Source of the DNA: Lachnospiraceae bacterium UBA4338
Lineage (GTDB): Bacteria > Bacillota > Clostridia > Lachnospirales > Lachnospiraceae
Direction: 5' to 3'
Length of the DNA: 64,000 nucleotides
NCBI GenBank assembly: GCA_002393735.1
Contig: DGTK01000006.1
Coordinates: forward strand, 27,338 to 91,337
The notes below the pieces were generated by a model. That model was not told the DNA's origin, ran no database searches, and worked only from the letters and a program-made list of their open reading frames with translations. Both the position numbers and the translations under genes were made by a program. This document shows, piece by piece, positions 26,357 through 35,023 of this stretch. How positions within the stretch are numbered: the stretch's first letter is position 1; each line of letters starts with the position of its first letter.

Positions 26357-26394
26357 TACCTGTTATGTGTTAAATTTCATATAACAGGTATTTT
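26357..26394 (+). terminator. Strong hairpin with short T run before the Sel1-J-HIRAN operon
   Basis: A 13-base-pair stem (26357-26369 with 26378-26390, one G-T pair) with an eight-base loop is followed by TTTT. Only 22 bases separate it from the next ATG, so there is no room for a promoter downstream. It may act as a partial terminator or processing site. Confidence 0.65.
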
Positions 26395-26416
26395 AGAATT
26401 AGAAGGGAGAGGTATT

Positions 26417-27358
26417 ATGATTAAAGATGAAGCAATTGAGAATTTAAAGAGATTTTATAATCTGTCGAATCCTTCAAAGGAAGATTTCTTCCTTTATGAG
26501 GAGTCATTAAAATATTTAATTGATACAGAGAATAATGTCTGGACCATGTGCGAACTTGCAGGCCATTATAATGAAATGAAAGATTTCAAAATGGAACTTA
26601 AATATTATGAGATGGCAGCAGTCGAGGGTGAATTACAGAAAAAAGAAATAGATGAAGTTCTTGCATATGAAAAAAGAACTTTTGATCCCATAGAATATGC
26701 CAATGTAGGTCTTGGGTATATTTATTATTATGGACAGGCCGGAGAGAAGAATTATGAGAAGGCTTTTAAGGCATTCTCCAAGGCGGCTGAAAGAGGTTCG
26801 CATGAAGCCAAATATAAACTTGCCGATATGTATAAGAACGGATACTATGTAGAGAAAGATATGGATAAGTTCATTGAACTTATTGAGGAATTATACAAGT
26901 GGGTAAAAAGTGCGAGACGCCCTGATCATGTTCCTGAGATTATATCCAGAATGGGTATGGCAAGAGAATATCAGGGTAAGAAAGATGAAGCTTTAAAATA
27001 TTATTTAGAAGCAAGAACGAATCTGGAATATTCATTATATAAATATCATTACTGGGGACATATGAGCATAATGCAAAGGCTTATTGATAATATATATGCT
27101 CTTAAGGATTTTGATGAAAGTGAAATGAATCTTTATGATTTATTCCATGTACTTAAGAAACCGTGCCTCGTTACCTTTAAGTGCGATGGTGATTCCTACG
27201 AGGTCGAATCGGTAAAGGAAGAAGATGGAATGGGATATCGTTTTGGAGATAAATGGTACAGGGATATTAGTTCCATGATTATGAAGTCCAAATTAGGATT
27301 CGATGATCTTATTTCAAACTATGATGAACTTTATTCATTTGAGGTGATTTATAAATAG
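26417..27358 (+). CDS. Sel1-like repeat protein
   Basis: A 313-residue soluble helical protein. A Sel1/TPR-type unit is clear at about 95-145 (YANVGLGYIYYYGQ, NYEKAFKAFSKAAERGSHEAKYKLADMYKNG), flanked by further degenerate helical repeats (LKYYEMAAVEGE, ALKYYLEARTNLE). The C-terminal 70 residues are different, with a short beta-rich stretch. Such repeats serve as protein-interaction scaffolds. AGAAGGGAGAGG precedes the ATG. The gene is spaced 11 bases from the J-domain-like gene, and the three genes Sel1, J-like and HIRAN form a tight operon bounded by hairpins. Confidence 0.85.
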   Translation: MIKDEAIENLKRFYNLSNPSKEDFFLYEESLKYLIDTENNVWTMCELAGHYNEMKDFKMELKYYEMAAVEGELQKKEIDEVLAYEKRTFDPIEYANVGLGYIYYYGQAGEKNYEKAFKAFSKAAERGSHEAKYKLADMYKNGYYVEKDMDKFIELIEELYKWVKSARRPDHVPEIISRMGMAREYQGKKDEALKYYLEARTNLEYSLYKYHYWGHMSIMQRLIDNIYALKDFDESEMNLYDLFHVLKKPCLVTFKCDGDSYEVESVKEEDGMGYRFGDKWYRDISSMIMKSKLGFDDLISNYDELYSFEVIYK

Positions 27359-27369
27359 AGGATAAGCTT

Positions 27370-28134
27370 ATGAATGAAATAGAAAGAATAAAGGATGATA
27401 ATTCAGCCAGAAAACTGTATGAACACCTACTGATAAGGCGTGAAGAAATAAAAAGAAAAGCAAAGCTGATTGAGCAGGAATATCTTGCTTATTTTGGCGA
27501 TCTTCTAATTAAGATTCATGTAATTAAGATTGACTGCATAGAACTTAAGAAAAGAATAGAATACTGTCAGCAGATGCAAAATAAAGACAAAGAAATAGAT
27601 TTTGACAAGGTTGAAGATATGATTCAAAAGGATATGGAAGAATACCAGGCGAATCTCAGATTTTTGTGCAGACAGGTGGAAAACAGCCAGAAGGACAATA
27701 GTGTTCCTGAAAATATTGCAAGAGAGTGTAAGGCTATATTCAGAAGGCTGGCAAAACTCATTCATCCGGATATTAATCCGGAAGCAGCTGCTGATGCTAC
27801 TTTAAAAGAAGTATGGCAGAATATAGTGGATGCATATTATGCTTATGATTTGGACGAACTTAAGGAACTGGAAGAATTAACCAATGCCCTGGTTAATGCT
27901 TATGACATGAAAGATGTTGTAATGGATATTCCTGATCTTGATGAGAAAATTGCAGAGATAGAAGATGATATCAGAGCAATAACTGCTTCTGAGCCATATA
28001 CTTATGCGGAGATTTTGAACGATCCTTTAAAGAAAAAGGAAGAGAAGAAAAAGTTTGAGAAGGAAGCAGAAGAGTTCTCAAATTACCGGGAAGAACTTAA
28101 GAAGATATATGCCAAATTCTGGGAGGCGATGTAA
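27370..28134 (+). CDS. J-domain-like coiled-coil protein
   Basis: A 254-residue charged helical protein. A DnaJ-type signature lies at about 115-165: FRRLAKLIHPDIN with His132-Pro133-Asp134, followed by WQNIVDAYYAYD. The HPD tripeptide is the contact that stimulates Hsp70 ATPase activity, so an interaction with DnaK is plausible. The rest is coiled-coil-like, with long N-terminal helices (about 1-110) and a Lys/Glu-rich C-terminal helix. It lacks the Gly/Phe, zinc and client domains of DnaJ. GAGG precedes the ATG. The HIRAN gene starts on the next base after the stop codon. Confidence 0.8.
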   Translation: MNEIERIKDDNSARKLYEHLLIRREEIKRKAKLIEQEYLAYFGDLLIKIHVIKIDCIELKKRIEYCQQMQNKDKEIDFDKVEDMIQKDMEEYQANLRFLCRQVENSQKDNSVPENIARECKAIFRRLAKLIHPDINPEAAADATLKEVWQNIVDAYYAYDLDELKELEELTNALVNAYDMKDVVMDIPDLDEKIAEIEDDIRAITASEPYTYAEILNDPLKKKEEKKKFEKEAEEFSNYREELKKIYAKFWEAM

Positions 28135-28530
28135 TTGAGCGATAATAGTTTAACTGTATCAGACAAAAGCACCCTTGAGGTAATCAGTAAACATGACATA
28201 GGAGATATGATCAAGCCTTTTATCAAGGAAATCTATCTGTTTGAAACTTATATTGCGGGCACTTCACATATTGATAATCAGGAACTCTTTGAAAGTCTGA
28301 AGGAAGGCGATTCTTTCATACTTGTGAGGGAAGAAAACAAATATGATGAAATGGCCATTAAGGTTTTAACAAAGACTGATGAAAAACTCGGATATATCCC
28401 GGAGCGTGACAATGAGATATTCTCAAGACTAATGGATGCCGGAAAGAAACTTACAGCCAAGATGATAGAAAAAGACAGAAGCGGACATTTTTGGCAGATA
28501 AAGATTGGTATCTATCTGGTTGATATTTAA
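28135..28530 (+). CDS. HIRAN domain protein
   Basis: The start is TTG 28135, directly after the stop of the J-domain-like gene, supported by GGAGG eight bases upstream. The 131-residue protein is mostly one HIRAN domain: FETYIAGTSHIDN, LKEGDSFILVREENKYDEMAIKV, KLGYIPERDNEIFSRLMDAG. HIRAN domains recognise DNA ends or damaged DNA, for example the 3' end at stalled forks in HLTF; bacterial stand-alone versions are poorly understood. The fused gene order with a J-like and a Sel1 protein suggests a complex. A terminator follows. Confidence 0.88.
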   Translation: MSDNSLTVSDKSTLEVISKHDIGDMIKPFIKEIYLFETYIAGTSHIDNQELFESLKEGDSFILVREENKYDEMAIKVLTKTDEKLGYIPERDNEIFSRLMDAGKKLTAKMIEKDRSGHFWQIKIGIYLVDI

Positions 28531-28598
28531 AAATGCTACTTTGAATTTGGCGATTTAAATTTGCAAAATCGCCGCCAAACCCATAAAAATCGTTATTT

Positions 28599-28628
28599 AC
28601 AAGTACCACTTGTGGTACTTGTTTTTTG
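28599..28628 (+). terminator. Rho-independent terminator after the HIRAN gene
   Basis: A perfect inverted repeat (28599-28622, centre CTTG) is followed by TTTTTT. A second hairpin lies just before it (GGCGATTT 28549-28556 with AAATCGCC 28566-28573), so the 150-base gap is structured. Confidence 0.85.
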
Positions 28629-28681
28629 TTAAACTCTATATGTAACAAAGAGTTGAACAGGTTACATTGGAGGAAATACTT

Positions 28682-29047
28682 ATGAAAAAGACAATATGTG
28701 TTGCAGCTTTGGGTTTGATTATTGTGCTCGCTACTTTTATGGGAATGAGAATTGTTACTGGGGCAGTTGAAAGAGATAACATGAAAGTTCAGATGAGACT
28801 TCGTGATGAATATGAGAAGGAATCAATAAGTGAGATAAAAGGCATCCTTGAAGAATATGGTCTTAGAAACAGTGGCGTTAATCTTACAAAGAGTACCGAG
28901 GACAGAGAGGTATGGGATTACAGTCTGGTAATATATAATGATTCTTTGAAATATTTATCTGAGAGTGATAAAATGGATTTAGCTGCGAGACTGGATGAGA
29001 TTAAACTTTACGGAGAAGATGACAGCCTTACAGTAATACTTAAATAA
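28682..29047 (+). CDS. Small membrane-anchored protein of unknown function
   Basis: The ATG at 28682 has GGAGG nine bases upstream (an upstream in-frame TTG is part of that site). The 121-residue protein has one N-terminal hydrophobic helix (about 5-25, VAALGLIIVLATFMGM) without a lipobox, and a charged soluble part of about 90 residues that would lie outside the membrane. No known domain is recognised. It follows a terminator, so it should have its own promoter in the 54 bases between, but no convincing one is seen. The next gene is 10 bases away. Confidence 0.7.
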   Translation: MKKTICVAALGLIIVLATFMGMRIVTGAVERDNMKVQMRLRDEYEKESISEIKGILEEYGLRNSGVNLTKSTEDREVWDYSLVIYNDSLKYLSESDKMDLAARLDEIKLYGEDDSLTVILK

Positions 29048-29057
29048 AGAGGATGAT

Positions 29058-29528
29058 ATGAAGAACATTCCTACAGCCAATGAATATTACAGAGATTATC
29101 TGGGCAATGATGTTGTGATTCTTACACTTGCAACAGATGCTGAAGAAGGAGACAGAATGGTAGTCTATCAGTCTGTCAGAAGTGGAGAGAATTATGTAAT
29201 AACTTTGGAGAAGTTCCAATCCAGAGTTAATGACAGCAAGCATCCGGAGCTTAAGGGAGCAGACAGATTTGTTAAACTGGACCCAAGCGCAATTTCAAAT
29301 GCATCAGTTGATCCAAGACTTGAAGCCTTCATCGATGCCAGAACCACATCTGAGAAACTTGAGATTCTTAGAACCATGAAGGAAGATGCCACTGATGTTA
29401 TGTTAACTATAATGGGTACATATCTTGATATGGACTTGGAGAATAAATCCAGGGATGACAAGTATAATGCCATTAAGAATTCCCTTCTTATGAAGCAGCA
29501 GTACGAGGGTGGAAGATTAAGGGATTAA
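29058..29528 (+). CDS. Unknown cytoplasmic protein, N-terminus DUF1653-like
   Basis: A 156-residue soluble protein with GAGGATGAT before its ATG. The first 50 residues (YYRDYLGNDVVILTLATDAEEGDRMVVYQ) resemble small DUF1653 proteins, which carry a similar VVYQ/VVYR strand and an aromatic end; this likeness is tentative. The C-terminal half is helical (LEAFIDARTTSEKLEILRTMKEDATDVML). It is spaced 10 bases from the membrane-anchored gene and ends 109 bases before glyA. No function can be assigned. Confidence 0.6.
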   Translation: MKNIPTANEYYRDYLGNDVVILTLATDAEEGDRMVVYQSVRSGENYVITLEKFQSRVNDSKHPELKGADRFVKLDPSAISNASVDPRLEAFIDARTTSEKLEILRTMKEDATDVMLTIMGTYLDMDLENKSRDDKYNAIKNSLLMKQQYEGGRLRD

Positions 29529-29555
29529 ATAACGCATTAATTGGCTTAATTAGTT

Positions 29556-29584
29556 TTGACACATATGGGCTAATGTGGTATGAT
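29556..29584 (+). promoter_or_regulatory. Promoter of glyA
   Basis: Perfect TTGACA (29556-29561), 17-base spacer, TATGAT (29579-29584). The leader is about 48 bases long and ends with AGGAGG before the ATG. Confidence 0.8.
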
Positions 29585-29637
29585 TTTCATTGATGTTTTT
29601 ATAAAAATATAAAGGTTATATATATTTAGGAGGTTGT

Positions 29638-30876
29638 ATGTATTCTATTGATGAAGTTAAGAATGTAGATCCTGAAATTGCTAAGGCGATAGAAGATGAG
29701 CTGGCTCGTCAGAACAGCCACATCGAACTTATTGCATCTGAGAACTGGGTAAGTAAAGCTGTTATGGCTTCTATGGGCTCAGTACTTACAAATAAGTATG
29801 CTGAAGGTTATCCGGGAAAGAGATATTATGGCGGATGTGACTGCGTAGACGTAGTTGAGAATCTTGCCATTGAAAGAGCTAAAGAATTATTTGGCTGTGA
29901 ATATGCTAATGTTCAGCCACACTCAGGCGCACAGGCTAATATGGCAGTTCAGTTTGCTGTTCTTAATCCTGGCGATACAATCATGGGTATGAACCTTGAT
30001 CACGGCGGACATCTTACACATGGTTCACCGGTTAATATGTCAGGTAAGTATTTTAACGTTGTACCTTATGGTGTAAATGATGAGGGCTTCATCGATTATG
30101 ATAAATTAAGAGAGATTGCTCTTGAGTGCAAGCCAAAAATGATTATTGCAGGTGCAAGTGCATATGCAAGAACAATTGATTTTAAGAAATTCAGAGAAGT
30201 TGCTGATGAAGTTGGCGCAGTACTTATGGTAGATATGGCTCATATCGCGGGACTTGTTGCTGCAGGTCTTCATCCAAGCCCAATCCCTTATGCCGATGTT
30301 GTTACAACCACAACACATAAGACATTAAGAGGACCAAGAGGCGGTATGATTCTTTCTTCTGAAGAAGTTGCTAAGAAGTATAACTTCAATAAGGCTATTT
30401 TCCCTGGTATCCAGGGTGGACCTTTAATGCATGTTATTGCAGCTAAGGCTGTATGCTTCAAGGAAGCACTTAGTGATGACTTCAAGAAATATCAGCAGAA
30501 TATCGTTGATAATGCACAGGCCCTTTGCAAGGGACTTCTTTCAAGAGATGTTAAGATTGTTTCCGGTGGTACAGATAACCACTTAATGCTTGTTGATTTA
30601 ACAAATTATAACTTAACAGGTAAGGAAATCGAGAAACTTCTTGATGAAGCTCATATTACATGTAACAAGAATACAATTCCTAACGATCCTCAGTCGCCAT
30701 TCGTAACAAGTGGTATCCGTCTTGGTACACCGGCTGTTACAAGTCGTGGCATGAATACAGAAGATATGGATAGAATTGCTGATGCAATCGCAAGCATCAT
30801 TAAGGGCGGTGAAGTCAAGGTTCCTTATGCAAGAGAAATCGTAGATTCACTTACCAAGAAATATCCATTAATGTAA
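29638..30876 (+). CDS. glyA: Serine hydroxymethyltransferase
   Basis: GlyA interconverts serine and glycine with transfer of a one-carbon unit to tetrahydrofolate. The 412-residue length is standard. The PLP-binding lysine is Lys228 in TTTTHKTLRGPRGG. Other family blocks present are NKYAEGYPGKRYYGGC, NVQPHSGAQANMA and a C-terminal GIRLGTPAVTSRGM. The codon use is biased towards frequent codons, as expected for a highly expressed gene. A strong own promoter and AGGAGG precede it and a terminator follows, so it is a single-gene unit. It links to the folate operon at 48-51.5 kb in function only. Confidence 0.98.
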   Translation: MYSIDEVKNVDPEIAKAIEDELARQNSHIELIASENWVSKAVMASMGSVLTNKYAEGYPGKRYYGGCDCVDVVENLAIERAKELFGCEYANVQPHSGAQANMAVQFAVLNPGDTIMGMNLDHGGHLTHGSPVNMSGKYFNVVPYGVNDEGFIDYDKLREIALECKPKMIIAGASAYARTIDFKKFREVADEVGAVLMVDMAHIAGLVAAGLHPSPIPYADVVTTTTHKTLRGPRGGMILSSEEVAKKYNFNKAIFPGIQGGPLMHVIAAKAVCFKEALSDDFKKYQQNIVDNAQALCKGLLSRDVKIVSGGTDNHLMLVDLTNYNLTGKEIEKLLDEAHITCNKNTIPNDPQSPFVTSGIRLGTPAVTSRGMNTEDMDRIADAIASIIKGGEVKVPYAREIVDSLTKKYPLM

Positions 30877-30891
30877 TTAACAAATAATATT

Positions 30892-30928
30892 AAACACCCT
30901 ATCATTATGTGATGGTAGGGTGTTTTTT
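30892..30928 (+). terminator. Rho-independent terminator of glyA
   Basis: AAACACCCTA (30892-30901) pairs with TAGGGTGTTT (30916-30925), continuing into a T run. Confidence 0.85.
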
Positions 30929-30936
30929 GGAGTAGA

Positions 30937-31983
30937 ATGAAAAGATTTGGGAAGATAATAAGTTTAATACTTGTAATCTCTTTAATGACAACTGTTCTTG
31001 CAGGATGCGACAAGGATAAGAAAACCATAGTCTTTACTACCGGTCTGTCGGATACGGAAGTTTTTGCCATAGATGACAGTATATGTAACTTAAATGAAGT
31101 AATGACATATATGGTCAATATCCAAAATACCTATGAGACAGGTTTCGGGGAGGGGATTTTTGACGGGGCAGCTGATGGAGATTTAGCCGATGACCTTAAG
31201 GAACTGGTCATGTCCAGAATATCCAGAGTCAAGGTGCTTAATCTTTATGCCAAGAGAAATGACATTGAATTGACGGCGTCGGATGAGAAAATCATCTCCA
31301 ATGCGGCAGATGCCTATTATGCTTCACTGACTCAAAAAGAGAAAGACTACTTAAATGTCACAAGGGATGATATCTATAAGATGTATGAAGAATATGCCCT
31401 GGCGCACAAGGTATATGATACCATCACAGAGGATGTGACACCTGAAATATCCGATGACGAGGCAAGAACCGTAACAACCAAACATGTGCTTATTAAGACA
31501 TACAGGGAAGATTATAACGGTAACAGAGTTGATTATACTGTCGGTACCAAATTAGATGCCTATACCAGGGCAGCAGAGGTTCAGTCCCTTATTAATAATG
31601 GTGGCGATATTGATGAAATCATTGCCAAGTACAGCGAGGATGATATAACAGGTTATTCCCTTAGAAGAGGGGATCTAAATAATAGTTACGAAATTGCTGC
31701 TTTTGACTTGGGAAAAGATGAGGTTAGTGATATAATAGAGACTACCGAAGGATATTATGTTATTAAGTGCATTAATAATTATGATATGTCCCAGACGGAA
31801 GAGAATAAAAAAGCAATTATAGAGGATATGAAGAAAGAAGCCTTTATGACTGAATATAACAGTTTCATATCAACACTTACAGGCAATATGAATGAAGAGT
31901 TATGGGAAAGCGTGGAATTAAATCACGATCCTGAAATTACAACTTCTGGTTTCTTTAAATTCTATGATGATAGTGGAATATAA
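30937..31983 (+). CDS. PrsA-like peptidyl-prolyl isomerase lipoprotein
   Basis: A 348-residue extracytoplasmic foldase. The lipoprotein signal ends at Cys24 in VLAGC. An N-terminal SurA/trigger-factor-like helical part (about 45-165) precedes a parvulin domain (about 175-290) with TKHVLIKT, IIAKYSEDD, DLGKDEVSDIIET and GYYVIKCI. Parvulin lipoproteins assist folding of secreted proteins such as the GH5 enzyme upstream. The usual LG/GFF active-site stretch reads TGYSLRRGDLNNSYEIAAFDL, so catalysis may be weaker than in PrsA. It starts nine bases after the glyA terminator and must be served by a promoter in that hairpin region or by read-through. Confidence 0.85.
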   Translation: MKRFGKIISLILVISLMTTVLAGCDKDKKTIVFTTGLSDTEVFAIDDSICNLNEVMTYMVNIQNTYETGFGEGIFDGAADGDLADDLKELVMSRISRVKVLNLYAKRNDIELTASDEKIISNAADAYYASLTQKEKDYLNVTRDDIYKMYEEYALAHKVYDTITEDVTPEISDDEARTVTTKHVLIKTYREDYNGNRVDYTVGTKLDAYTRAAEVQSLINNGGDIDEIIAKYSEDDITGYSLRRGDLNNSYEIAAFDLGKDEVSDIIETTEGYYVIKCINNYDMSQTEENKKAIIEDMKKEAFMTEYNSFISTLTGNMNEELWESVELNHDPEITTSGFFKFYDDSGI

Positions 31984-32006
31984 TGTATTTTTCTTGAGGT
32001 ATTAAG

Positions 32007-32741
32007 ATGTTTTACGTAACCGGAGATACTCACGGCAATCAGACTCAGTGGATGACATCCATGGATAAGTTCCTGAAAAAGGGTGATACCATTATCGTGG
32101 TCGGCGATTTTGGCATAGGGTTTTTTGATGGACGTCACTGGCCTGAGGATATGTTCTTTGATTACTTATCAGAGAAGCCTTATACGGTTTTGTTCATTGA
32201 TGGCAACCATGAGAACTTTGATAAATTGAATAGTTATCCTGTTAGCGAATGGCATGGTGGCAAGGTTCATCTGGTGAGAAAGAATATCATTCATCTGATG
32301 CGTGGCGAGGTCTATGAGATAGATGGCGAGAAGATGTTTGTTATGGGCGGAGGTTATTCTTTGGACAGAGTTCGCAGAGTTGACGGCGAAAGCTGGTGGA
32401 AGGAAGAACTTCCTAATGATGAGGAATATGAGAATGCCAAAAAGAATCTGGAGAAACATAATTATCAGGTAGATTATGTAATTACTCATACAGCCCCGAT
32501 TAATACGGTGGAATATATGATTCGCCTTGGAGTCGGACCTACATCACCAATAGCAGATGAGTATAATCTTACAACTTTCCTTCAGTGGGTTAGTGATAAG
32601 ATTTTCTATAAGAAATGGTATTTCGGTCATTTCCATACAGATAAGGAATTGTGGAGAAATCAGTATGTGGTTCTGGATACCGTAAGGGATTTGAAGACCG
32701 GAAATGCTGAAAGAACGCGTAAATTAAACAGTTTTGGATAG
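32007..32741 (+). CDS. Calcineurin-like metallophosphoesterase
   Basis: A 244-residue soluble phosphoesterase with the dimetal motifs GDTHG (6-10), VVGDFGIGF, DGNHENFDKL and THTAP, ending with the YFGHFHTDKE histidines. The substrate is unknown; relatives act on phosphoproteins, nucleotides or phosphodiesters, and similar stand-alone proteins are common in Lachnospiraceae accessory regions. TTGAGG precedes the ATG, 23 bases after the PrsA-like gene. A CIRCE element and the htpG promoter begin just after its stop. Confidence 0.9.
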   Translation: MFYVTGDTHGNQTQWMTSMDKFLKKGDTIIVVGDFGIGFFDGRHWPEDMFFDYLSEKPYTVLFIDGNHENFDKLNSYPVSEWHGGKVHLVRKNIIHLMRGEVYEIDGEKMFVMGGGYSLDRVRRVDGESWWKEELPNDEEYENAKKNLEKHNYQVDYVITHTAPINTVEYMIRLGVGPTSPIADEYNLTTFLQWVSDKIFYKKWYFGHFHTDKELWRNQYVVLDTVRDLKTGNAERTRKLNSFG

Positions 32742-32768
32742 AAATTAAAATAAATAAAATGACAGTTA

Positions 32769-32795
32769 TTAGCACTCACTAAAAATGAGTGCTAA
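32769..32795. promoter_or_regulatory. CIRCE operator (HrcA binding site) upstream of htpG
   Basis: TTAGCACTC, nine bases, GAGTGCTAA: a perfect match to the CIRCE consensus, which HrcA binds to repress heat-shock genes. It lies eight bases upstream of the -35 of the htpG promoter. The HrcA gene itself is not in the window. Confidence 0.95.
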
Positions 32796-32802
32796 TTTTT
32801 TA

Positions 32803-32831
32803 TTGACTTTTCGAATCTGGTGGAGTACACT
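32803..32831 (+). promoter_or_regulatory. Promoter of htpG
   Basis: TTGACT (32803-32808), 17-base spacer, TACACT (32826-32831), followed by a leader of about 55 bases to the AAGGAAG site. Confidence 0.65.
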
Positions 32832-32892
32832 ATTTTATAGTTGGTAAATCGGAAATAGGTTTACATAAAATAATGAAAAGGAAGTGAAAGAA

Positions 32893-34950
32893 ATGGCAGC
32901 AAAAGAGGGTTCATTATTAATTAACAGCGAGAATCTGTTCCCTATAATTAAGAAATGGTTATATTCTGATCATGACATTTTTATGAGAGAGCTTATATCC
33001 AACGGATGTGATGCTATTACGAAGATTAAAAAATTAGATATGATGGGTGAGTTTACTCTCCCGGAGGATTACAAGGCAAGAATCAGCATTATTGTGGATT
33101 CCAAGGAAAAGACCATTAAGTTTATCGATAATGGTATCGGTATGACAGCTGATGAGGTCGAAGAGTATATTAACCAGATTGCATTTTCCGGAGCGGCTGA
33201 TTTTATCAGTAAGTATAAGGATAAGGCAAGCGAAGACCAGATTATTGGTCATTTCGGTTTAGGTTTCTACTCAGCATTCATGGTATCTGACAAGGTTACA
33301 ATTGATACTTTGTCTTACAAGGATGGCGCTAAGGCAGTTCACTGGGAGTGCGACGGCGGTACAACATTCACCATGGATGACGGCGATAAGGAAGAGATGG
33401 GTACAACCATTACACTTTTCCTTAACGAGGACAGCGTAGAATTCTGTAATGAGTACAGGGCAAGAGAGGTTATTAAGAAGTATTGTTCATTCATGCCGAC
33501 AGAGATTTATCTTTCCAAGGCTGACAGCACGGAAACTCAGACCATCAAGGCAGATGAGAAACTTGAGAGTGATGTGGTTGTTGAAGAATTAGAGGAGAAT
33601 AATGAGAAGAAACTTAAGATAGTTAAGAGACCGGAACTTCTTAATGATACCAATCCGCTTTGGGCCAAGAATCCTAGCGACTGTACAAAGGAAGAATATC
33701 TTGCATTCTATCGTAAGGTCTTCAATGATTATAAGGAGCCGCTTTTCTGGATACACTTAAATATGGATTATCCATTTAATCTTAAGGGTATTCTGTACTT
33801 CCCTAAGATTAATATTGAATATGAGTCAATCGAAGGCACTATCAAGCTTTACAACAACCAGGTTTTCATTGCGGATAACATTAAAGAGGTTATTCCTGAG
33901 TTCCTGATGCTCTTAAAAGGTGTTATCGACTGTCCTGATTTACCGCTTAATGTATCAAGAAGTGCTCTTCAGAATGATGGATTCGTTAATAAAATCTCCG
34001 AGTACATTACAAAGAAAGTTGCAGACAAACTTGCAGGCCTTTGTAAGACAGATAAGGAAAATTACGAGAAATACTGGGATGATATTTCACCATTCGTTAA
34101 GTATGGCTGCTTAAAGGACGATAAGTTCTGTCAGAAGATGACGGATTATATTCTCTTTAAGAATATTGATGATGTTTACATGACACTACCTGAGTGCCTT
34201 GAAGTTAAGCCTGTTGATCCGGATGAGGCGGACGAGGAAGAGAACAAGGATGAAACAAAGGAAGATGAAGTCGTTTATGAGAACGATGATGTGAAGGTTT
34301 CAACTGAAGGCGATGGTGAGGCCAAGGAAGAAGAGCCTAAGGAGAAGGTTATCTACTATGTAACTGATCCAAAACAGCAGAGCCAGTACATCAATATGTT
34401 CCGTAAGGCTAAGATGGATGCGGTTGTTCTTACCCATAATATAGACCAGCCATTTGTTAATCAGTTGGAAATGAAGAACCATGGTATTAAGTTTAAGAGA
34501 ATTGATGAGGACTTAACTGATGCTTTCAAGGCAAAGACTTCAGAGAAGACTCAGAAGGAACTTGAGGCTAAGCAGGAAGAGTTATCCAAGTTGTTTAAGA
34601 AGATTACCAAGAAGGATAACGTAACCGTTAAGCTGGAGAAACTCAAGAATAAAGATATATCTTCAATGATTACTTTGTCGGAAGATTCCAGAAGAATGGA
34701 AGATATGATGAAGATGTATTCCCAGTATGGCATGGGCGGAGATATGCCTATGGAAGGCCAGACACTTGTGCTTAATGCCAATAACAAGCTGGTTTCATAC
34801 CTTATGGAGAATAAAGAGGGAGAGAATGTAAATCTTATCTGCGAGCAGCTTTATGATTTAGCACTTCTCCAGCATGCTCCGTTAGAGCCGGAAGCAATGA
34901 CCAAGTTCGTAAACAGAACCAACAAGATTATGATGATTCTCGCTCAGTAA
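32893..34950 (+). CDS. htpG: Hsp90 family chaperone HtpG
   Basis: HtpG is the bacterial Hsp90. The start is set at ATG 32893 (AGGAAG upstream) rather than the GTG at 32884; the protein then has 685 residues. The GHKL ATPase domain shows ELISNGCDAI, DNGIGM and the GHFGLGFYSAFMV lid region. The middle and dimerisation domains follow, with RSALQNDGFV and a highly acidic charged linker (about 440-480) before the C-terminal part. The gene has its own promoter and a CIRCE operator, so it is probably heat-induced through HrcA, unlike htpG of Bacillus subtilis, and it has its own terminator. Confidence 0.97.
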   Translation: MAAKEGSLLINSENLFPIIKKWLYSDHDIFMRELISNGCDAITKIKKLDMMGEFTLPEDYKARISIIVDSKEKTIKFIDNGIGMTADEVEEYINQIAFSGAADFISKYKDKASEDQIIGHFGLGFYSAFMVSDKVTIDTLSYKDGAKAVHWECDGGTTFTMDDGDKEEMGTTITLFLNEDSVEFCNEYRAREVIKKYCSFMPTEIYLSKADSTETQTIKADEKLESDVVVEELEENNEKKLKIVKRPELLNDTNPLWAKNPSDCTKEEYLAFYRKVFNDYKEPLFWIHLNMDYPFNLKGILYFPKINIEYESIEGTIKLYNNQVFIADNIKEVIPEFLMLLKGVIDCPDLPLNVSRSALQNDGFVNKISEYITKKVADKLAGLCKTDKENYEKYWDDISPFVKYGCLKDDKFCQKMTDYILFKNIDDVYMTLPECLEVKPVDPDEADEEENKDETKEDEVVYENDDVKVSTEGDGEAKEEEPKEKVIYYVTDPKQQSQYINMFRKAKMDAVVLTHNIDQPFVNQLEMKNHGIKFKRIDEDLTDAFKAKTSEKTQKELEAKQEELSKLFKKITKKDNVTVKLEKLKNKDISSMITLSEDSRRMEDMMKMYSQYGMGGDMPMEGQTLVLNANNKLVSYLMENKEGENVNLICEQLYDLALLQHAPLEPEAMTKFVNRTNKIMMILAQ

Positions 34951-34973
34951 GGGATTTTTGGGTGAGGAAATGA

Positions 34974-35009
34974 AAGCCTGCAATGATTGAATTCATTGCA
35001 GGCTTTTGT
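34974..35009. terminator. Bidirectional terminator between htpG and the XRE gene
   Basis: A 12-base-pair stem (34974-34985 with 34994-35005), loop of eight bases, then TTTTG. The convergent gene on the minus strand ends 15 bases away and has T-rich sequence on its side (TTTCAT). Confidence 0.8.
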
Positions 35010-35023
35010 TGTTTAATAAAAAA

